Counted from the stretch's first letter, positions 24,915-34,547 are shown. The stretch is 49,916 nt of DNA from an uncultured Eubacteriales bacterium (GCA_949422855.1 CASPLG010000010.1:1-49916), one strand, 5' to 3'. The notes: a model not told the origin generated them from the letters alone. Program-made: numbers and translations.

Positions 24915-25514
24915 TTGATAAGCATAAATGAGGCGGTAATAGTAGAGGGGAAATATGACAAAATAAAGCTTTCTTCAATCGTAGATGGTTTAGTTATAGA
25001 GACAAATGGATTTAGAATTTTTAAGGATAAGAATAGGTTGAATCTCATAAGGAGACTTGCCTTGGAGCGGGGAATTATAATTCTTACAGATAGTGATTCT
25101 GCGGGATTTATGATAAGGAATTATCTGAGTTGTTCGATAAATCGGGGTAAAGTATACCATGCGTACGTTCCGGATGTATTCGGCAAAGAAAAAAGAAAGT
25201 GCAAATTCTCAAAAGAGAAGAAAATAGGGGTAGAGGGCATGGAAAGCAGTATAATAGAAAATGCAATTAAAGATTTAACTACAAATATTAATATACTCCA
25301 GCCTAGTTTAGAGGATTTCCAAAAAATCAAGTTTAAATTTTATGAACTGGGGTTTTGCGGCTGTGAATTTAGCCGGACAAGAAGAGATAAATTAAAATCG
25401 TACTTAGATTTACCTGAAAATTTATCCACTAACTCCTTAATAAAAGTATTAATAAGATGCTTTAAAAAAGAAGAATTAGAAATGATTTTAAAAAACATAG
25501 CTAAAGGAACGTAA
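24915..25514 (+). CDS. rnmV: Ribonuclease M5-like TOPRIM protein
   Basis: A 199-residue TOPRIM nuclease. RNase M5 performs final maturation of 5S rRNA in Gram-positive bacteria. The TOPRIM glutamate motif is AVIVEGKYDKIKL and the acidic motif is LTDSDSAG; ETNGFRIF between them is typical of RnmV. A conserved segment VYHAYVPDVFGKEKRKC follows. The C-terminal half is divergent. Start TTG 24915 is preceded by GGAAGGGG. The gene lies 4 bp after holA. Confidence 0.87.
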   Translation: MISINEAVIVEGKYDKIKLSSIVDGLVIETNGFRIFKDKNRLNLIRRLALERGIIILTDSDSAGFMIRNYLSCSINRGKVYHAYVPDVFGKEKRKCKFSKEKKIGVEGMESSIIENAIKDLTTNINILQPSLEDFQKIKFKFYELGFCGCEFSRTRRDKLKSYLDLPENLSTNSLIKVLIRCFKKEELEMILKNIAKGT

Positions 25515-25519
25515 AAAAT

Positions 25520-26632
25520 ATGGAGATAAAAATTGCACATTGTGCTGATATACATTTAGGAATAAGGCCGGACAAAGAAAATTACCTCTCTAGAATGAGA
25601 GCCGAAGAGATAAAATCCTCATTTTTAAAAATGATAGATATAGTTAGAGATGGTAAAGTAGACTTATTTTTGATTGCAGGAGATTTATTTGACGATGTAG
25701 ATATTAATAGTAGGGAAGTTAGTGACGTTAAAGAGGCATTTGCAGGGTTAAAAACAAGAATAATAATTTCTCCGGGTAATCATGATCCGTTTACGGTTAA
25801 TTCTCCTTACTGCAGTGTTTGGCCTGACAATGTTTTTATATTCAAAAATAATATAATTGACTGTTTTGAAATAAAAGAACTTGAAACAAGAGTTTGGGGT
25901 TCTGCATTTACACCGCTAAATAACTCCGGGGCGAGGATTAAGGTAAAGAATGATGATAAATTTATAAACATTCTTGTGACACATGGCACATGCCCTTCCG
26001 GAAATGACGATTTATATAACCCAATAAGTTTATCTGATATAAAAGATTCCAATATAAATTATGTTGCTCTGGGTCATATCCATAAAAGAACGCCTGTTTT
26101 ACGTACCGGGAAAACTTTTTATGCGTACCCGGGCTGTTTAGAAGGTATGGGCTTTAAAGAATTGGGTGAAAAGGGGTTCTACATTGGAAATATATCAAAC
26201 GTGACGTGTAAAATGAATTTTATAAAAGTATCTAAGAGATCGTATCTGGATCTATGTATAGATATTACAACTTTAAATAGTTCAGTTGACATATGCAATC
26301 ATGTATTTGCTAAAATACAAAAGAAGTATGGTGAAAATTATAAGGATAATATATATAAAATTATTTTAACAGGCATGATTCCGGATTCTTTCTCTTTAGA
26401 TATTCAATATATAAAAAACAAGCTGCAGGAGAAAGTGTTTTTTGCCAGGATAGAGAATAAAACCGAAACTTATAATCCGGACAATTCAAATAGCTTAAAA
26501 AGTATTTTTATAGAGAAGGCGAAAAATTACATAAGGAATTGTGAGGACGATGAAAGCCGAAGGACAGCTCAGATGGCCCTAAGATTAGGAATTATGTCAT
26601 TTTCCGGGGAGGTTTATCACGATGAAAATTAA
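25520..26632 (+). CDS. SbcD/YhaO-like metallophosphoesterase (DNA repair nuclease)
   Basis: A 370-residue calcineurin-fold phosphoesterase. All metal-binding motifs are visible in order: CADIHLG (Asp and His), AGDLFDD, GNHD, LVTHGT and LGHIHKR. Its partner is the ATPase encoded immediately downstream, overlapping by 11 nt. Together they match the YhaO-YhaN type of SbcCD/Mre11-Rad50 relatives, thought to process DNA ends. The ribosome site AAAGGAAC lies in the end of rnmV. Confidence 0.9.
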   Translation: MEIKIAHCADIHLGIRPDKENYLSRMRAEEIKSSFLKMIDIVRDGKVDLFLIAGDLFDDVDINSREVSDVKEAFAGLKTRIIISPGNHDPFTVNSPYCSVWPDNVFIFKNNIIDCFEIKELETRVWGSAFTPLNNSGARIKVKNDDKFINILVTHGTCPSGNDDLYNPISLSDIKDSNINYVALGHIHKRTPVLRTGKTFYAYPGCLEGMGFKELGEKGFYIGNISNVTCKMNFIKVSKRSYLDLCIDITTLNSSVDICNHVFAKIQKKYGENYKDNIYKIILTGMIPDSFSLDIQYIKNKLQEKVFFARIENKTETYNPDNSNSLKSIFIEKAKNYIRNCEDDESRRTAQMALRLGIMSFSGEVYHDEN

Positions 26633-29399
26633 AAAAATTGAAATTGACAGTTTTGGTAAACTAAAAAATATCTCCATGCTTTTTAACGGCGGAATACAGA
26701 TCCTATATGGGGAAAATGAAAGAGGAAAGTCGACCCTTATGGAATTTATAAAGATTATGCTATATGGTGATATGGGAAGAAATATAAATACCTCTTTCAG
26801 GGCAAGTAAATGTCCCTGGGGCGGGGGAAGATTAGGAGGCATATTGGAGTTTGAAAATGATAATAAACTTTATAAGATACAAAAACAGTTTGATGTAAAG
26901 AGCCCTTCAAAAGATAAAGTTTTATTCGTGTGCTTATCAAACGGAAAGAGTATATCTCTTGGAAAAAGAGAAGAAATAGGGGAAAGAGTGTTGGGTTTAA
27001 GCCTGGAGGATTTTGAACGCAGCGGGTATATAAGCTGTTTGGGAGATTATGCGTTTAATAGCGGGAAAAGTGCTAAAGACATGATTTTAAATTTAATTAG
27101 TACCGGAGATAAGAATGTTTCAAAAGAAAAAAGTGACAAATACCTAGATGATGCAATCAAAAAGCTTAGACATAAAAATAATAATGGGGGAGAAATTATA
27201 ACTCTAGGTGAGGAAATAGTAAAATTACAAGATACGCTTTATGAACGGGAAAAAATCAGAAATCAAGATGAGGAAATTAATAAATATATTTCGGAAGTTG
27301 AGTTTAAGATAAAGAGAAAAAATGAGCTAAAAAAAATGTTAGAGTATATTAACTTATCTGATAGGCTGGAAAAACTAAAAGAAGTAGTTACACTATCTCA
27401 GCAAAGAGATTTACTAAGAGGAAAGATAGGAAACACTAATTTTAATTTCCGTGAAGCAAAGCAAAAATTGTATGAATGTGGAAAAATATATGAACAAATC
27501 CAAGATATTGAAAAAACTATCACCCAGATTAAACAACAAATCAAAAAATATAACCACATTCGTATATCTGAACATGAATTGGAAGAAATAAGAGAATATG
27601 AGGATAAAATAAAAAAATTTACTAGTGCCTTGTCAGATGTAGATAATACATATCTTCCTGAAGCGGGGTACCTCATGGACAAGTATAAGTCTTATAAAAA
27701 TAAACTAGATAAAATAGGGTCATTTCAACGGAGTATAAAGGAGCAAGAATACAAAATTTCTAAATATGATGAATCCCTAAAAGAATACAATAAATTAATT
27801 GCAGAAAATAATGTTATTGAAGAACAAGAAAAAAAAGAAAGTGAAAAATCTGAAGAGCGTCAAGCTATAATATTTGCTAAAACTAAAAAATATAAAAAAT
27901 TTATCAAGTTCAGCTCTATAATTATTATTTCTTCATTTATAGCTCTAATGGTATCGTTATTATGGAGAAAATATTTGTGTACATGTTTTATGTTTTTAAT
28001 AATTATTATATGTGTAATATCAAACTTTTATTTGGTCAGAAAAATAAAACTATTTCAAAAGCAGAAAGATAGATTAAATGATGACTTAAAAGAACTTTTA
28101 GGTAAAAAACAAGAAAATATAGAAAAAATAGAAAAATTACAAGGGGATATTTCTAAGCTGGAAGCTATAACTTATAAGTATAAAGAAGATACACAATTGT
28201 TTAATAAGTATGAAATCGAAACTAATCTGGACAAAATAAATTTACACAATGAAGAGCATAAGCTTGAGATGAAACTAAATGAGCTATTGGAAAAATTAGA
28301 CATTAACCATGAAAAGGTTATAGAGGCCAGACAGAATATATATACCAGATTTTTAAACCTATCTTCTGAGATAAAAATTAATAAAAACTCCATTTCTAAT
28401 AAACTTACACAAAAATTAGAGTCCAAGGAGTGTAATTCTCCAAAAGAGTTTTTTGAAAAATATAATCACATCTTAAAGGCGGAGGGACTAAAAACACTTC
28501 TGATTTCCAAAGAAAGAGAATTGGAAGAAAGAAAAGAGTTTTTTATTGGTACTATGCAGCTTTATGGAAAAACTGATTCCTTTAAACAGTACATTGATAA
28601 ATTTAATACCTTGTGCAACCTTATAAAAGAGGAGCAAATAAAAGATATTAACATAAAAGCATTTGTAAAGACTTTGGATTTAGATAGCGAAGATACAAGC
28701 TATATAGAAAATACTATTTTAGAAACTGAGAAAAGTATTAATTCTATAGGAGCGAAGTATCATAGTTTAAATAAAAAGGATGTTGAAAGTATTAATCAAG
28801 AAATTGAGAACTTAGAATCCCAAAATCTCGAGAAAAGACGAGAAGAATTACAGGGTAAAATAGTTGTTTTCTCTGAGACAATTGAGGAGATTAAAGAAAA
28901 ACTTAGGGCTAAAGAAAGCGTGATAAAGAGGAAAAAATTGTATCTGGCAAGTTTAGAGTTAGCAAAAGCCTTGATTGATGAATCCTATAATGAATTAAGA
29001 GTGAGTTTTGGGAATAGAATAAATGAACGTGCATCTGATATATTTAAAAGTTTAACGTCGGATAAGTATAATGCCCTTACCGTGCAAAACGATTACAGTA
29101 TACTTATAAAAACCGATATCTTTGATAGAAAACATGATCTTTTTAGCTCAGGGACAATAGACCAGGCCTATTTATCACTGAGGCTGTCTTTGTCAGAAAT
29201 AATATCAAAAAACGTAGCTATACCCCTTATTTTAGATGATGTACTGGTAAGATATGACGAGGAGAGACTATATAATACCTTAAGATATTTGAAGAAATAT
29301 TCATTGGAAAATAATGCCCAGATCGTAATATTTACTTGTCATCGCTACATATTGCAGATAGGGGAAAAGCTGGAAATTCCATCAACTAAGTTAATATAA
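26622..29399 (+). CDS. YhaN/SbcC-like ATPase with coiled coil and membrane hairpin
   Basis: A 925-residue SMC/Rad50-like ATPase. The Walker A motif is GENERGKST (30-38). Long coiled coils occupy about 190-420 and 475-790. At about 430-474 two adjacent hydrophobic helices (IIIISSFIALMVSLLW and CFMFLIIIICVISNFYLV) interrupt the coiled coil, suggesting membrane anchoring at the hinge end. The C-terminal ABC signature region is SSGTIDQAYLSLRLSLSEI, followed by the Walker B segment IPLILDDVLVRYDEER. Coding begins within the end of the nuclease gene, behind GGGGAGG. The membrane hairpin is known in the YhaN group but is unlike classical SbcC. Confidence 0.9.
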   Translation: MKIKKIEIDSFGKLKNISMLFNGGIQILYGENERGKSTLMEFIKIMLYGDMGRNINTSFRASKCPWGGGRLGGILEFENDNKLYKIQKQFDVKSPSKDKVLFVCLSNGKSISLGKREEIGERVLGLSLEDFERSGYISCLGDYAFNSGKSAKDMILNLISTGDKNVSKEKSDKYLDDAIKKLRHKNNNGGEIITLGEEIVKLQDTLYEREKIRNQDEEINKYISEVEFKIKRKNELKKMLEYINLSDRLEKLKEVVTLSQQRDLLRGKIGNTNFNFREAKQKLYECGKIYEQIQDIEKTITQIKQQIKKYNHIRISEHELEEIREYEDKIKKFTSALSDVDNTYLPEAGYLMDKYKSYKNKLDKIGSFQRSIKEQEYKISKYDESLKEYNKLIAENNVIEEQEKKESEKSEERQAIIFAKTKKYKKFIKFSSIIIISSFIALMVSLLWRKYLCTCFMFLIIIICVISNFYLVRKIKLFQKQKDRLNDDLKELLGKKQENIEKIEKLQGDISKLEAITYKYKEDTQLFNKYEIETNLDKINLHNEEHKLEMKLNELLEKLDINHEKVIEARQNIYTRFLNLSSEIKINKNSISNKLTQKLESKECNSPKEFFEKYNHILKAEGLKTLLISKERELEERKEFFIGTMQLYGKTDSFKQYIDKFNTLCNLIKEEQIKDINIKAFVKTLDLDSEDTSYIENTILETEKSINSIGAKYHSLNKKDVESINQEIENLESQNLEKRREELQGKIVVFSETIEEIKEKLRAKESVIKRKKLYLASLELAKALIDESYNELRVSFGNRINERASDIFKSLTSDKYNALTVQNDYSILIKTDIFDRKHDLFSSGTIDQAYLSLRLSLSEIISKNVAIPLILDDVLVRYDEERLYNTLRYLKKYSLENNAQIVIFTCHRYILQIGEKLEIPSTKLI

Positions 29400-29426
29400 T
29401 ACAATTTAAGACTCATAAAAGTAAAA

Positions 29427-29459
29427 AAATAACAATATTTTATAAAATTACTGTTATTT
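29427..29459 (+). terminator. Possible terminator after the YhaN gene
   Basis: AAATAACA (29427-29434) pairs with TGTTATTT (29452-29459); a smaller ATTTTATAAAAT palindrome lies within the loop. No long T-tract follows. Confidence 0.45.
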
Positions 29460-29462
29460 GTA

Positions 29463-29491
29463 TTGAATTAAACGAAGGTATAGTATATAAT
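29463..29491 (+). promoter_or_regulatory. Promoter of the solute-binding lipoprotein gene
   Basis: TTGAAT (29463-29468) and TATAAT (29486-29491) are spaced by 17 bp, about 64 bp before the start codon. Confidence 0.6.
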
Positions 29492-29555
29492 TTTTTGCAT
29501 AGTCGTTTTCTAATTGCACATTTTTAATAATTAACAGAGAGGTTGACAGCATTTT

Positions 29556-31064
29556 ATGAATAAACCTATGAAAATTGCATCATTCTGTACTGCCCTATTC
29601 GCTACTCTGTTCTTGACTGCATGCACAAATAAAAACTCTGAAGAACCAAAGTCCGATAATAAGCAGGCTACAAAAGAATATGATCTTCTTATATACAACA
29701 GTGACACGAAAATAGATAAGTCTTTTGCAGGGATGTGCGAAGAATATGGCTCACGCACAGGGGTCATTGTTAAAGCGGTTACGACCCAGGAAGGCGAAAA
29801 TGCAGGTGAAAAACTCAATAGTTATATGAACTCAGGAGAGGCTCCTGACATATATACGATACAGAGTATGGCAGAGCTTAAAAAATGGCAATCATCAGGA
29901 AACGTACTAGATTTTAGCAATGCAACTCAAGATGATTTTAAGGATGTTGCAAATGGAATACCTCAAAGTATTAGGCTCAGCTCTAATGATGTTGATAGTT
30001 TTGGGCTGCCTTATACGATTAAAGGCTGTGGATATGTTGTGGATCCCAAGATGCTTTCCTCGCTGTTTGGGGGAGACAAATACCGTTCGGTGCTTGATGA
30101 CTTAAAAAAGTGTGATTATGAAGAGTTTGAGGGATTTGTCAATGCACTTAAGTTTTATATAGAGAGCAATTCCATATATGAATTCCAGTTAAATAAGAAT
30201 ACTTATAGGTTTTTGGATACCAAGACTAAATTATCACGTAACTTAAATGGAGTGTTCGCATTTTCGGCGGGTACATCGGTTTATACCGGAACGTATATGC
30301 TAAATCCTGCGCTTGCATATAGATTTAATTCTGCAGCTCAAGTCAGCTGCGCAACAAGTGATACCATTTCGTCCTCATTAAATACATTTTCTTCATTTGC
30401 AAGGGCACTTGATCTTTTGACGTCGAGCGTTTCGGGAAAAACAGGGGGACTTCGTAGAGGCATAGAGTTGGTTGATAATGTATCAAACAGTCCAAATCAG
30501 GCACTTAAGAATTTTGTGAACGGACAGGCTTTGTTTTTGTTAGCTGATAACTCAATTTATGATTCTATGTTTGTCCTTGATTCTGATCTTGCAAACAGAG
30601 TTGCATTTGTTCCGATAAAAATGCCTCCCGTTGTAGGAGAGAAGGTAGCCTCCAATATTAATGAAAATGTTTACAAGCAGTCTATCGTTGTATCTGTACC
30701 TAGGTATTTTGCGATAAATGCGAAATCGGATGAGAACCATCAGAAGCTAGCCCAAGATTTTCTGGTTTGGTTTAAGACGTCTGAGCTGGCTCAGAGATAT
30801 ATCTTGCAGGATTTTAAATTTATCCCCTACGATATGAAAGAGAGCGAGAACAGTGTTATAGACAATCAGTTGAGCAAGAAGATGATAGAATATGTTTCAT
30901 CTAATCACATATTGCCTTCTGCCTCAGATGGGCTTCCTGAGTCTATGTCTGATGATGTTGCAAAAAATATAATTAATAAATATTATACTCTTCCGAATTG
31001 GTCCTTTGAAGAATACAATACCATTGCACAAGAAGTCGTAAGTATTTGGAAAAAACTACAATAA
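29556..31064 (+). CDS. Extracellular solute-binding lipoprotein (family 1-like)
   Basis: A 502-residue lipoprotein with a signal peptide and lipobox LTAC (Cys23), followed by a Ser/Glu/Lys-rich linker. The body resembles carbohydrate-type ABC solute-binding proteins: GEAPDIYTIQSMAELKKW near residues 90-110, FGLPYTIKGCGYVVDPKML in mid-protein, and AQDFLVWFKTSELAQRYI near the C-terminal end. Neither permease nor ATPase genes are adjacent, so it would use components encoded elsewhere or serve another role. AGAGAGG is about 13 bp before the ATG; a second in-frame ATG at 29568 is possible. The ligand is unknown. Confidence 0.85.
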   Translation: MNKPMKIASFCTALFATLFLTACTNKNSEEPKSDNKQATKEYDLLIYNSDTKIDKSFAGMCEEYGSRTGVIVKAVTTQEGENAGEKLNSYMNSGEAPDIYTIQSMAELKKWQSSGNVLDFSNATQDDFKDVANGIPQSIRLSSNDVDSFGLPYTIKGCGYVVDPKMLSSLFGGDKYRSVLDDLKKCDYEEFEGFVNALKFYIESNSIYEFQLNKNTYRFLDTKTKLSRNLNGVFAFSAGTSVYTGTYMLNPALAYRFNSAAQVSCATSDTISSSLNTFSSFARALDLLTSSVSGKTGGLRRGIELVDNVSNSPNQALKNFVNGQALFLLADNSIYDSMFVLDSDLANRVAFVPIKMPPVVGEKVASNINENVYKQSIVVSVPRYFAINAKSDENHQKLAQDFLVWFKTSELAQRYILQDFKFIPYDMKESENSVIDNQLSKKMIEYVSSNHILPSASDGLPESMSDDVAKNIINKYYTLPNWSFEEYNTIAQEVVSIWKKLQ

Positions 31065-31090
31065 TTTAATAATGAAAGGGGAAATGATTT

Positions 31091-31627
31091 ATGCCAGCTA
31101 CAATGCCCGATCTTACTTTTTTTGACGGTGATGGGTGCCTTTGGGACAAAAAAATTTTAAGTAAAATCAAAGAATGTATATATGCTATTAAAGAAAACGG
31201 TGGAGATGAGGCAACTGAGGATTGTTTACAGGTATTTTTTTTGGATTTTGAACAAGCTCAGAGTAACTTTATCAATAAAATAAGAAATCTGCCTCTTATA
31301 ATGAAATGCAGAACCAAAGCTGATAGTCAATCTAATTTTGGTGGCAGACAGTGTGCTGAATTTACTAAGGAAATAGAGCGGGCATGCGATAAATACTTTA
31401 ATATGTCAATATATTCCGGTGATGCTAAAGATACCTCACCTGCATATATCGTAAAGAAAATTAAAACCATGGCATATAGAAGTGAGACAAAGGCGTGGGA
31501 GTTTGAAGACAAGACCAAGCAGGAATACTTGAATACAGGCAGAGATAACACACTTGAAATTTTTAAAAAAGCGGGATATAATAATCTTGATTTAACTCAA
31601 GCGCAAGGTGTGCAAAGAAGTATGTAG
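31091..31627 (+). CDS. Unknown protein with an aspartate-rich N-terminal motif
   Basis: A 178-residue soluble protein that I do not recognise. Near the N terminus FFDGDGCLWDKK recalls motif I of HAD-type phosphatases (DxDxx), and YSGDAKDTSP around residue 113 might stand for the distal acidic motif, but a convincing HAD fold cannot be claimed. No signal peptide or membrane segment is present. A clear Shine-Dalgarno (AAGGGG) precedes the ATG. It begins 26 bp after the solute-binding lipoprotein gene and is followed at 18 bp by a hemolysin III family gene, so the three are probably cotranscribed. Confidence 0.7.
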   Translation: MPATMPDLTFFDGDGCLWDKKILSKIKECIYAIKENGGDEATEDCLQVFFLDFEQAQSNFINKIRNLPLIMKCRTKADSQSNFGGRQCAEFTKEIERACDKYFNMSIYSGDAKDTSPAYIVKKIKTMAYRSETKAWEFEDKTKQEYLNTGRDNTLEIFKKAGYNNLDLTQAQGVQRSM

Positions 31628-31645
31628 AATTGAAGTGATTGACCT

Positions 31646-32323
31646 TTGAGTAACAGCCATAATAATAGGTTCAGGATTTTACGCCAGTGCGAACTAGGTT
31701 TGCCTTTTTATAGTTTAAGCGAAGAAATTGCTAACGCCATTACTCATGGATTGGGAGTAATGTTTGCCGTTGTATCAGCTATTTTATTAATAAAAGCTTC
31801 TCCGAAGGACTTTTACAGCTTGCTTTGTGTGTGCGTGTATGAAGGGGCAATTTTTATACTTTATGTTGTCTCGACGCTGTATCATGCACTGGGTTTGTGT
31901 AGAGCTAAAAAAGTGTTCAGGATTTTAGACCACTGCTCAATATTTTTGTCCATAGCTGGAACTTATACCCCTGTATGTTTTTTCAAGATGGGTCAACTCG
32001 GAAGAGTGTTGCTGATTGTTATTTGGTCTGTGGCATTTATCGGTATAGCTCTTAATTCGATTGATTTGAAAAATTATGCTAGATTTTCTATGGTTTGCTA
32101 TGTTGTGATGGGATGGGCGGTTATATTTACGATAAAGCCATTAGTTGATAGTTTAACAGTTTATCAGTTGTATTTGCTAGTTGGAGGGGGGATAGCTTAT
32201 ACACTGGGAATTTTATTTTATGTGTTCGGCGGAAAAATAAGGTATTTTCATTCTTTGTGGCACGTTTTTGTTTTGTTGGGCAGCGCAGTGCATTTTGTGA
32301 TGATATATAGTTTTTTCAATTAA
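31646..32323 (+). CDS. Hemolysin III / PAQR-family membrane protein
   Basis: A 225-residue protein with about seven transmembrane helices. The conserved motifs of the HlyIII/YqfA/PAQR superfamily are present: EEIANAITHGLG, STLYHAL, DHCSIFLSIAGTYTP and the C-terminal HSLWHVFVLLGSAVHF. The histidines and aspartate of these motifs form the zinc site in related receptors. The bacterial function is uncertain, linked to membrane lipid homeostasis rather than proven lysis. The start is TTG at 31646 with only a weak ribosome site, so the exact start is less certain. Confidence 0.9.
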   Translation: MSNSHNNRFRILRQCELGLPFYSLSEEIANAITHGLGVMFAVVSAILLIKASPKDFYSLLCVCVYEGAIFILYVVSTLYHALGLCRAKKVFRILDHCSIFLSIAGTYTPVCFFKMGQLGRVLLIVIWSVAFIGIALNSIDLKNYARFSMVCYVVMGWAVIFTIKPLVDSLTVYQLYLLVGGGIAYTLGILFYVFGGKIRYFHSLWHVFVLLGSAVHFVMIYSFFN

Positions 32324-32377
32324 TAGTAACTCCTTGTAATTTAGCTATTTGGCCTTTGAAGAAGTATACCATAAATA

Positions 32378-32406
32378 TTGACATACCGATGTACTTAAAC
32401 TAATAT
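32378..32406 (+). promoter_or_regulatory. Promoter of the aspS-gatCAB operon
   Basis: TTGACA (32378-32383) is a perfect -35 and TAATAT (32401-32406) a good -10, with 17-bp spacing. The leader is about 60 nt and shows no T-box. Confidence 0.75.
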
Positions 32407-32472
32407 ATATCCCAGATAGTAAAGAAAAGGTAAATGTTTATTAAATATTGTCTATTAAAGGAGAAAGTGAAA

Positions 32473-34227
32473 ATGAAAAAAAATACTGGTTACCGTACTC
32501 ATTTTTGCGGCGATATCACAGAGAAACTCATTGGTCAGGAAGTAAAAGTTGCAGGCTGGGTAGAAAATATTCGAGACCACGGTGGAGTGAAATTTTTAGA
32601 TTTGCGGGATTATTACGGTGTGGTTCAGATTGTTATTCACGATGAGAACATCATTTCAGGAATATCTAAGGAAAGTGTTGTATGTATATCCGGAAAAGTT
32701 GTTAAGCGAGATGAAGATACGGTAAATCCTAAGATCAAAACGGGTTTGGTCGAGATAACTGCTCATAGACTCGAACTTTTAGGCAAGGCGGTATCAAATC
32801 TTCCGTTTGAAATACAGACGTCTACTGAAACGAGGGAAGATGTCAGGCTTAAGTATCGTTATTTAGACTTAAGAAATAAAAGGGTAAATAGTAAAATCTC
32901 TCTAAGGTCGGAGGTTATGCATTTTATAAGGAACAAGATGCATGATTTAGGATTTATGGAAATACAAACCCCGATTTTATCTGTTTCCTCTCCGGAAGGG
33001 GCTAGGGATTACCTAATTCCGAGCCGAAAGCATAAGGGGAAATTTTATGCTCTGCCTCAGGCGCCTCAGATATTCAAACAACTGCTTATGGTGTCGGGAT
33101 TTGATAGGTATTACCAAATTGCACCGTGCTTTAGGGATGAGGATTCAAGAGCTGACCGTTCTCCCGGCGAATTTTACCAGTTGGATTTTGAAATGTCATT
33201 TGCCACTCAAGAGGATGTTCTTGGTACTTCAGAGGAAGTTTTGTATGATATTTTCTCTAAATTTTCCGATAAAAAGGTATCATGTAAACCTTTTCCAAGG
33301 ATATCCTATAAAGAGGCTATGCTCAAATACGGTACGGATAAACCGGATTTAAGAAATCCACTGGAAATAGTAGATGTAAGCAGTATATTTAAAAATTCTG
33401 ATTTTGCACCATTTAGGGACAGAACGGTTAGAGCAATAAATGTTCCGGGGTGTGCATCGCAATCTAAGAGCTTCTTTGAAAAGATGTTAGCCTTTTCTCA
33501 AGAAATCGGAATGAGGGGTTTAGGATATATAAAAGTCACTGATGATATGAAATTCCTAGGACCAATAGATAAATTCATTCCCGATGACGAAAAAGAGGAA
33601 CTAAAAATCATTGCAAAGCTAAAGCCAGGCTGTGTTTTGTATTTTATTTCGGATGAAGATGAAATTAGTACTGCTAAACTCGCCGGACAGATTCGAGAGG
33701 AGGTTGCAAAAAGACTAGATCTTATAGATAATTCAGAATATAAGATGTGTTTTATTGTAGACTTTCCTATGTATGAGCTGGATGATGAAACAGGTAAGGT
33801 TATGTTTAGTCATAATCCGTTTTCAATGCCGCAGGGGGGGCTTGAAGCCTTACAAAATAATGACCCACTGAGTATACTTGCGTATCAGTATGACGTAGTT
33901 TGCAATGGGGTAGAGCTCTCTTCCGGTGCTGTAAGGAATCACGATATAGAGACGATGGTAAAAGCATTTGAAATAGCCGGATATGAGGAAAAAGATATAA
34001 TAGAAAAATTTGCGTCTTTATACAATGCATTTAAATATGGAGCTCCTCCTCACGCTGGGATGGCTCCGGGAATAGACCGCATACTGATGCTGCTAACCGA
34101 TGAAGAAAATATACGGGAAGTTATTGCGTTTCCAATGAACAGCAGTGCTGAGGATTTGCTGACCGGGGCTCCGGGGAAAGTATCTGAAACGCAGCTTAGG
34201 GAACTGCATATAAAGATTAGGGATTAA
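32473..34227 (+). CDS. aspS: Aspartyl-tRNA synthetase, probably non-discriminating
   Basis: Bacterial-type class IIb synthetase of 584 residues. The N-terminal OB-fold anticodon-binding domain includes VAGWVENIRDHGGVKFLDLRD. The catalytic domain contains motif 2 (FRDEDSRADRSPGEFYQLD) with the bacterial GAD insertion, and motif 3 is GMAPGIDRILMLL. The DHGG sequence (residues 35-38) carries the histidine found in relaxed-specificity enzymes, where discriminating E. coli AspRS has leucine. With gatCAB directly downstream, this enzyme probably also makes Asp-tRNA-Asn for amidation. Start ATG 32473 follows AAAGGAG; an in-frame ATG at 32434 would add 13 residues without a ribosome site. Confidence 0.95.
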   Translation: MKKNTGYRTHFCGDITEKLIGQEVKVAGWVENIRDHGGVKFLDLRDYYGVVQIVIHDENIISGISKESVVCISGKVVKRDEDTVNPKIKTGLVEITAHRLELLGKAVSNLPFEIQTSTETREDVRLKYRYLDLRNKRVNSKISLRSEVMHFIRNKMHDLGFMEIQTPILSVSSPEGARDYLIPSRKHKGKFYALPQAPQIFKQLLMVSGFDRYYQIAPCFRDEDSRADRSPGEFYQLDFEMSFATQEDVLGTSEEVLYDIFSKFSDKKVSCKPFPRISYKEAMLKYGTDKPDLRNPLEIVDVSSIFKNSDFAPFRDRTVRAINVPGCASQSKSFFEKMLAFSQEIGMRGLGYIKVTDDMKFLGPIDKFIPDDEKEELKIIAKLKPGCVLYFISDEDEISTAKLAGQIREEVAKRLDLIDNSEYKMCFIVDFPMYELDDETGKVMFSHNPFSMPQGGLEALQNNDPLSILAYQYDVVCNGVELSSGAVRNHDIETMVKAFEIAGYEEKDIIEKFASLYNAFKYGAPPHAGMAPGIDRILMLLTDEENIREVIAFPMNSSAEDLLTGAPGKVSETQLRELHIKIRD

Positions 34228-34251
34228 AGGATTATCTATGGAGGAATTTTT

Positions 34252-34530
34252 ATGGTAACTAAAGAGGATGTAATAAATGTTGCAAGACTTTCTAAGTTGT
34301 TTGTGGATGAGGATGAATTAGAGGGCTTGGTTAAGGATATGTCTGATATTGTGAATTTTGCGGACGAAATTAATAAAGCCGGTTTGACCGATACCAAGTT
34401 TGACAATATAAGCAATTTGTCGAATGTGTTGAGAGATGACACTGTAAAAGAGTCATTTGACAGAGAACTTATACTAAAAAATGCTGACGGGGGAAGAAAT
34501 GGATTCTTCTATATAAAAAGTCATAAATAG
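34252..34530 (+). CDS. gatC: Aspartyl/glutamyl-tRNA amidotransferase subunit C
   Basis: A 92-residue subunit that wraps around GatA and stabilises the GatCAB complex. The N-terminal VTKEDVINVARLSKLFVDED and the mid-protein LRDD are typical of the family. The start follows GGAGGA at 34240-34245. It lies 24 bp after aspS and just ahead of gatA. Confidence 0.93.
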   Translation: MVTKEDVINVARLSKLFVDEDELEGLVKDMSDIVNFADEINKAGLTDTKFDNISNLSNVLRDDTVKESFDRELILKNADGGRNGFFYIKSHK

Positions 34531-34547
34531 TGGGGAAGAGGGGCATT

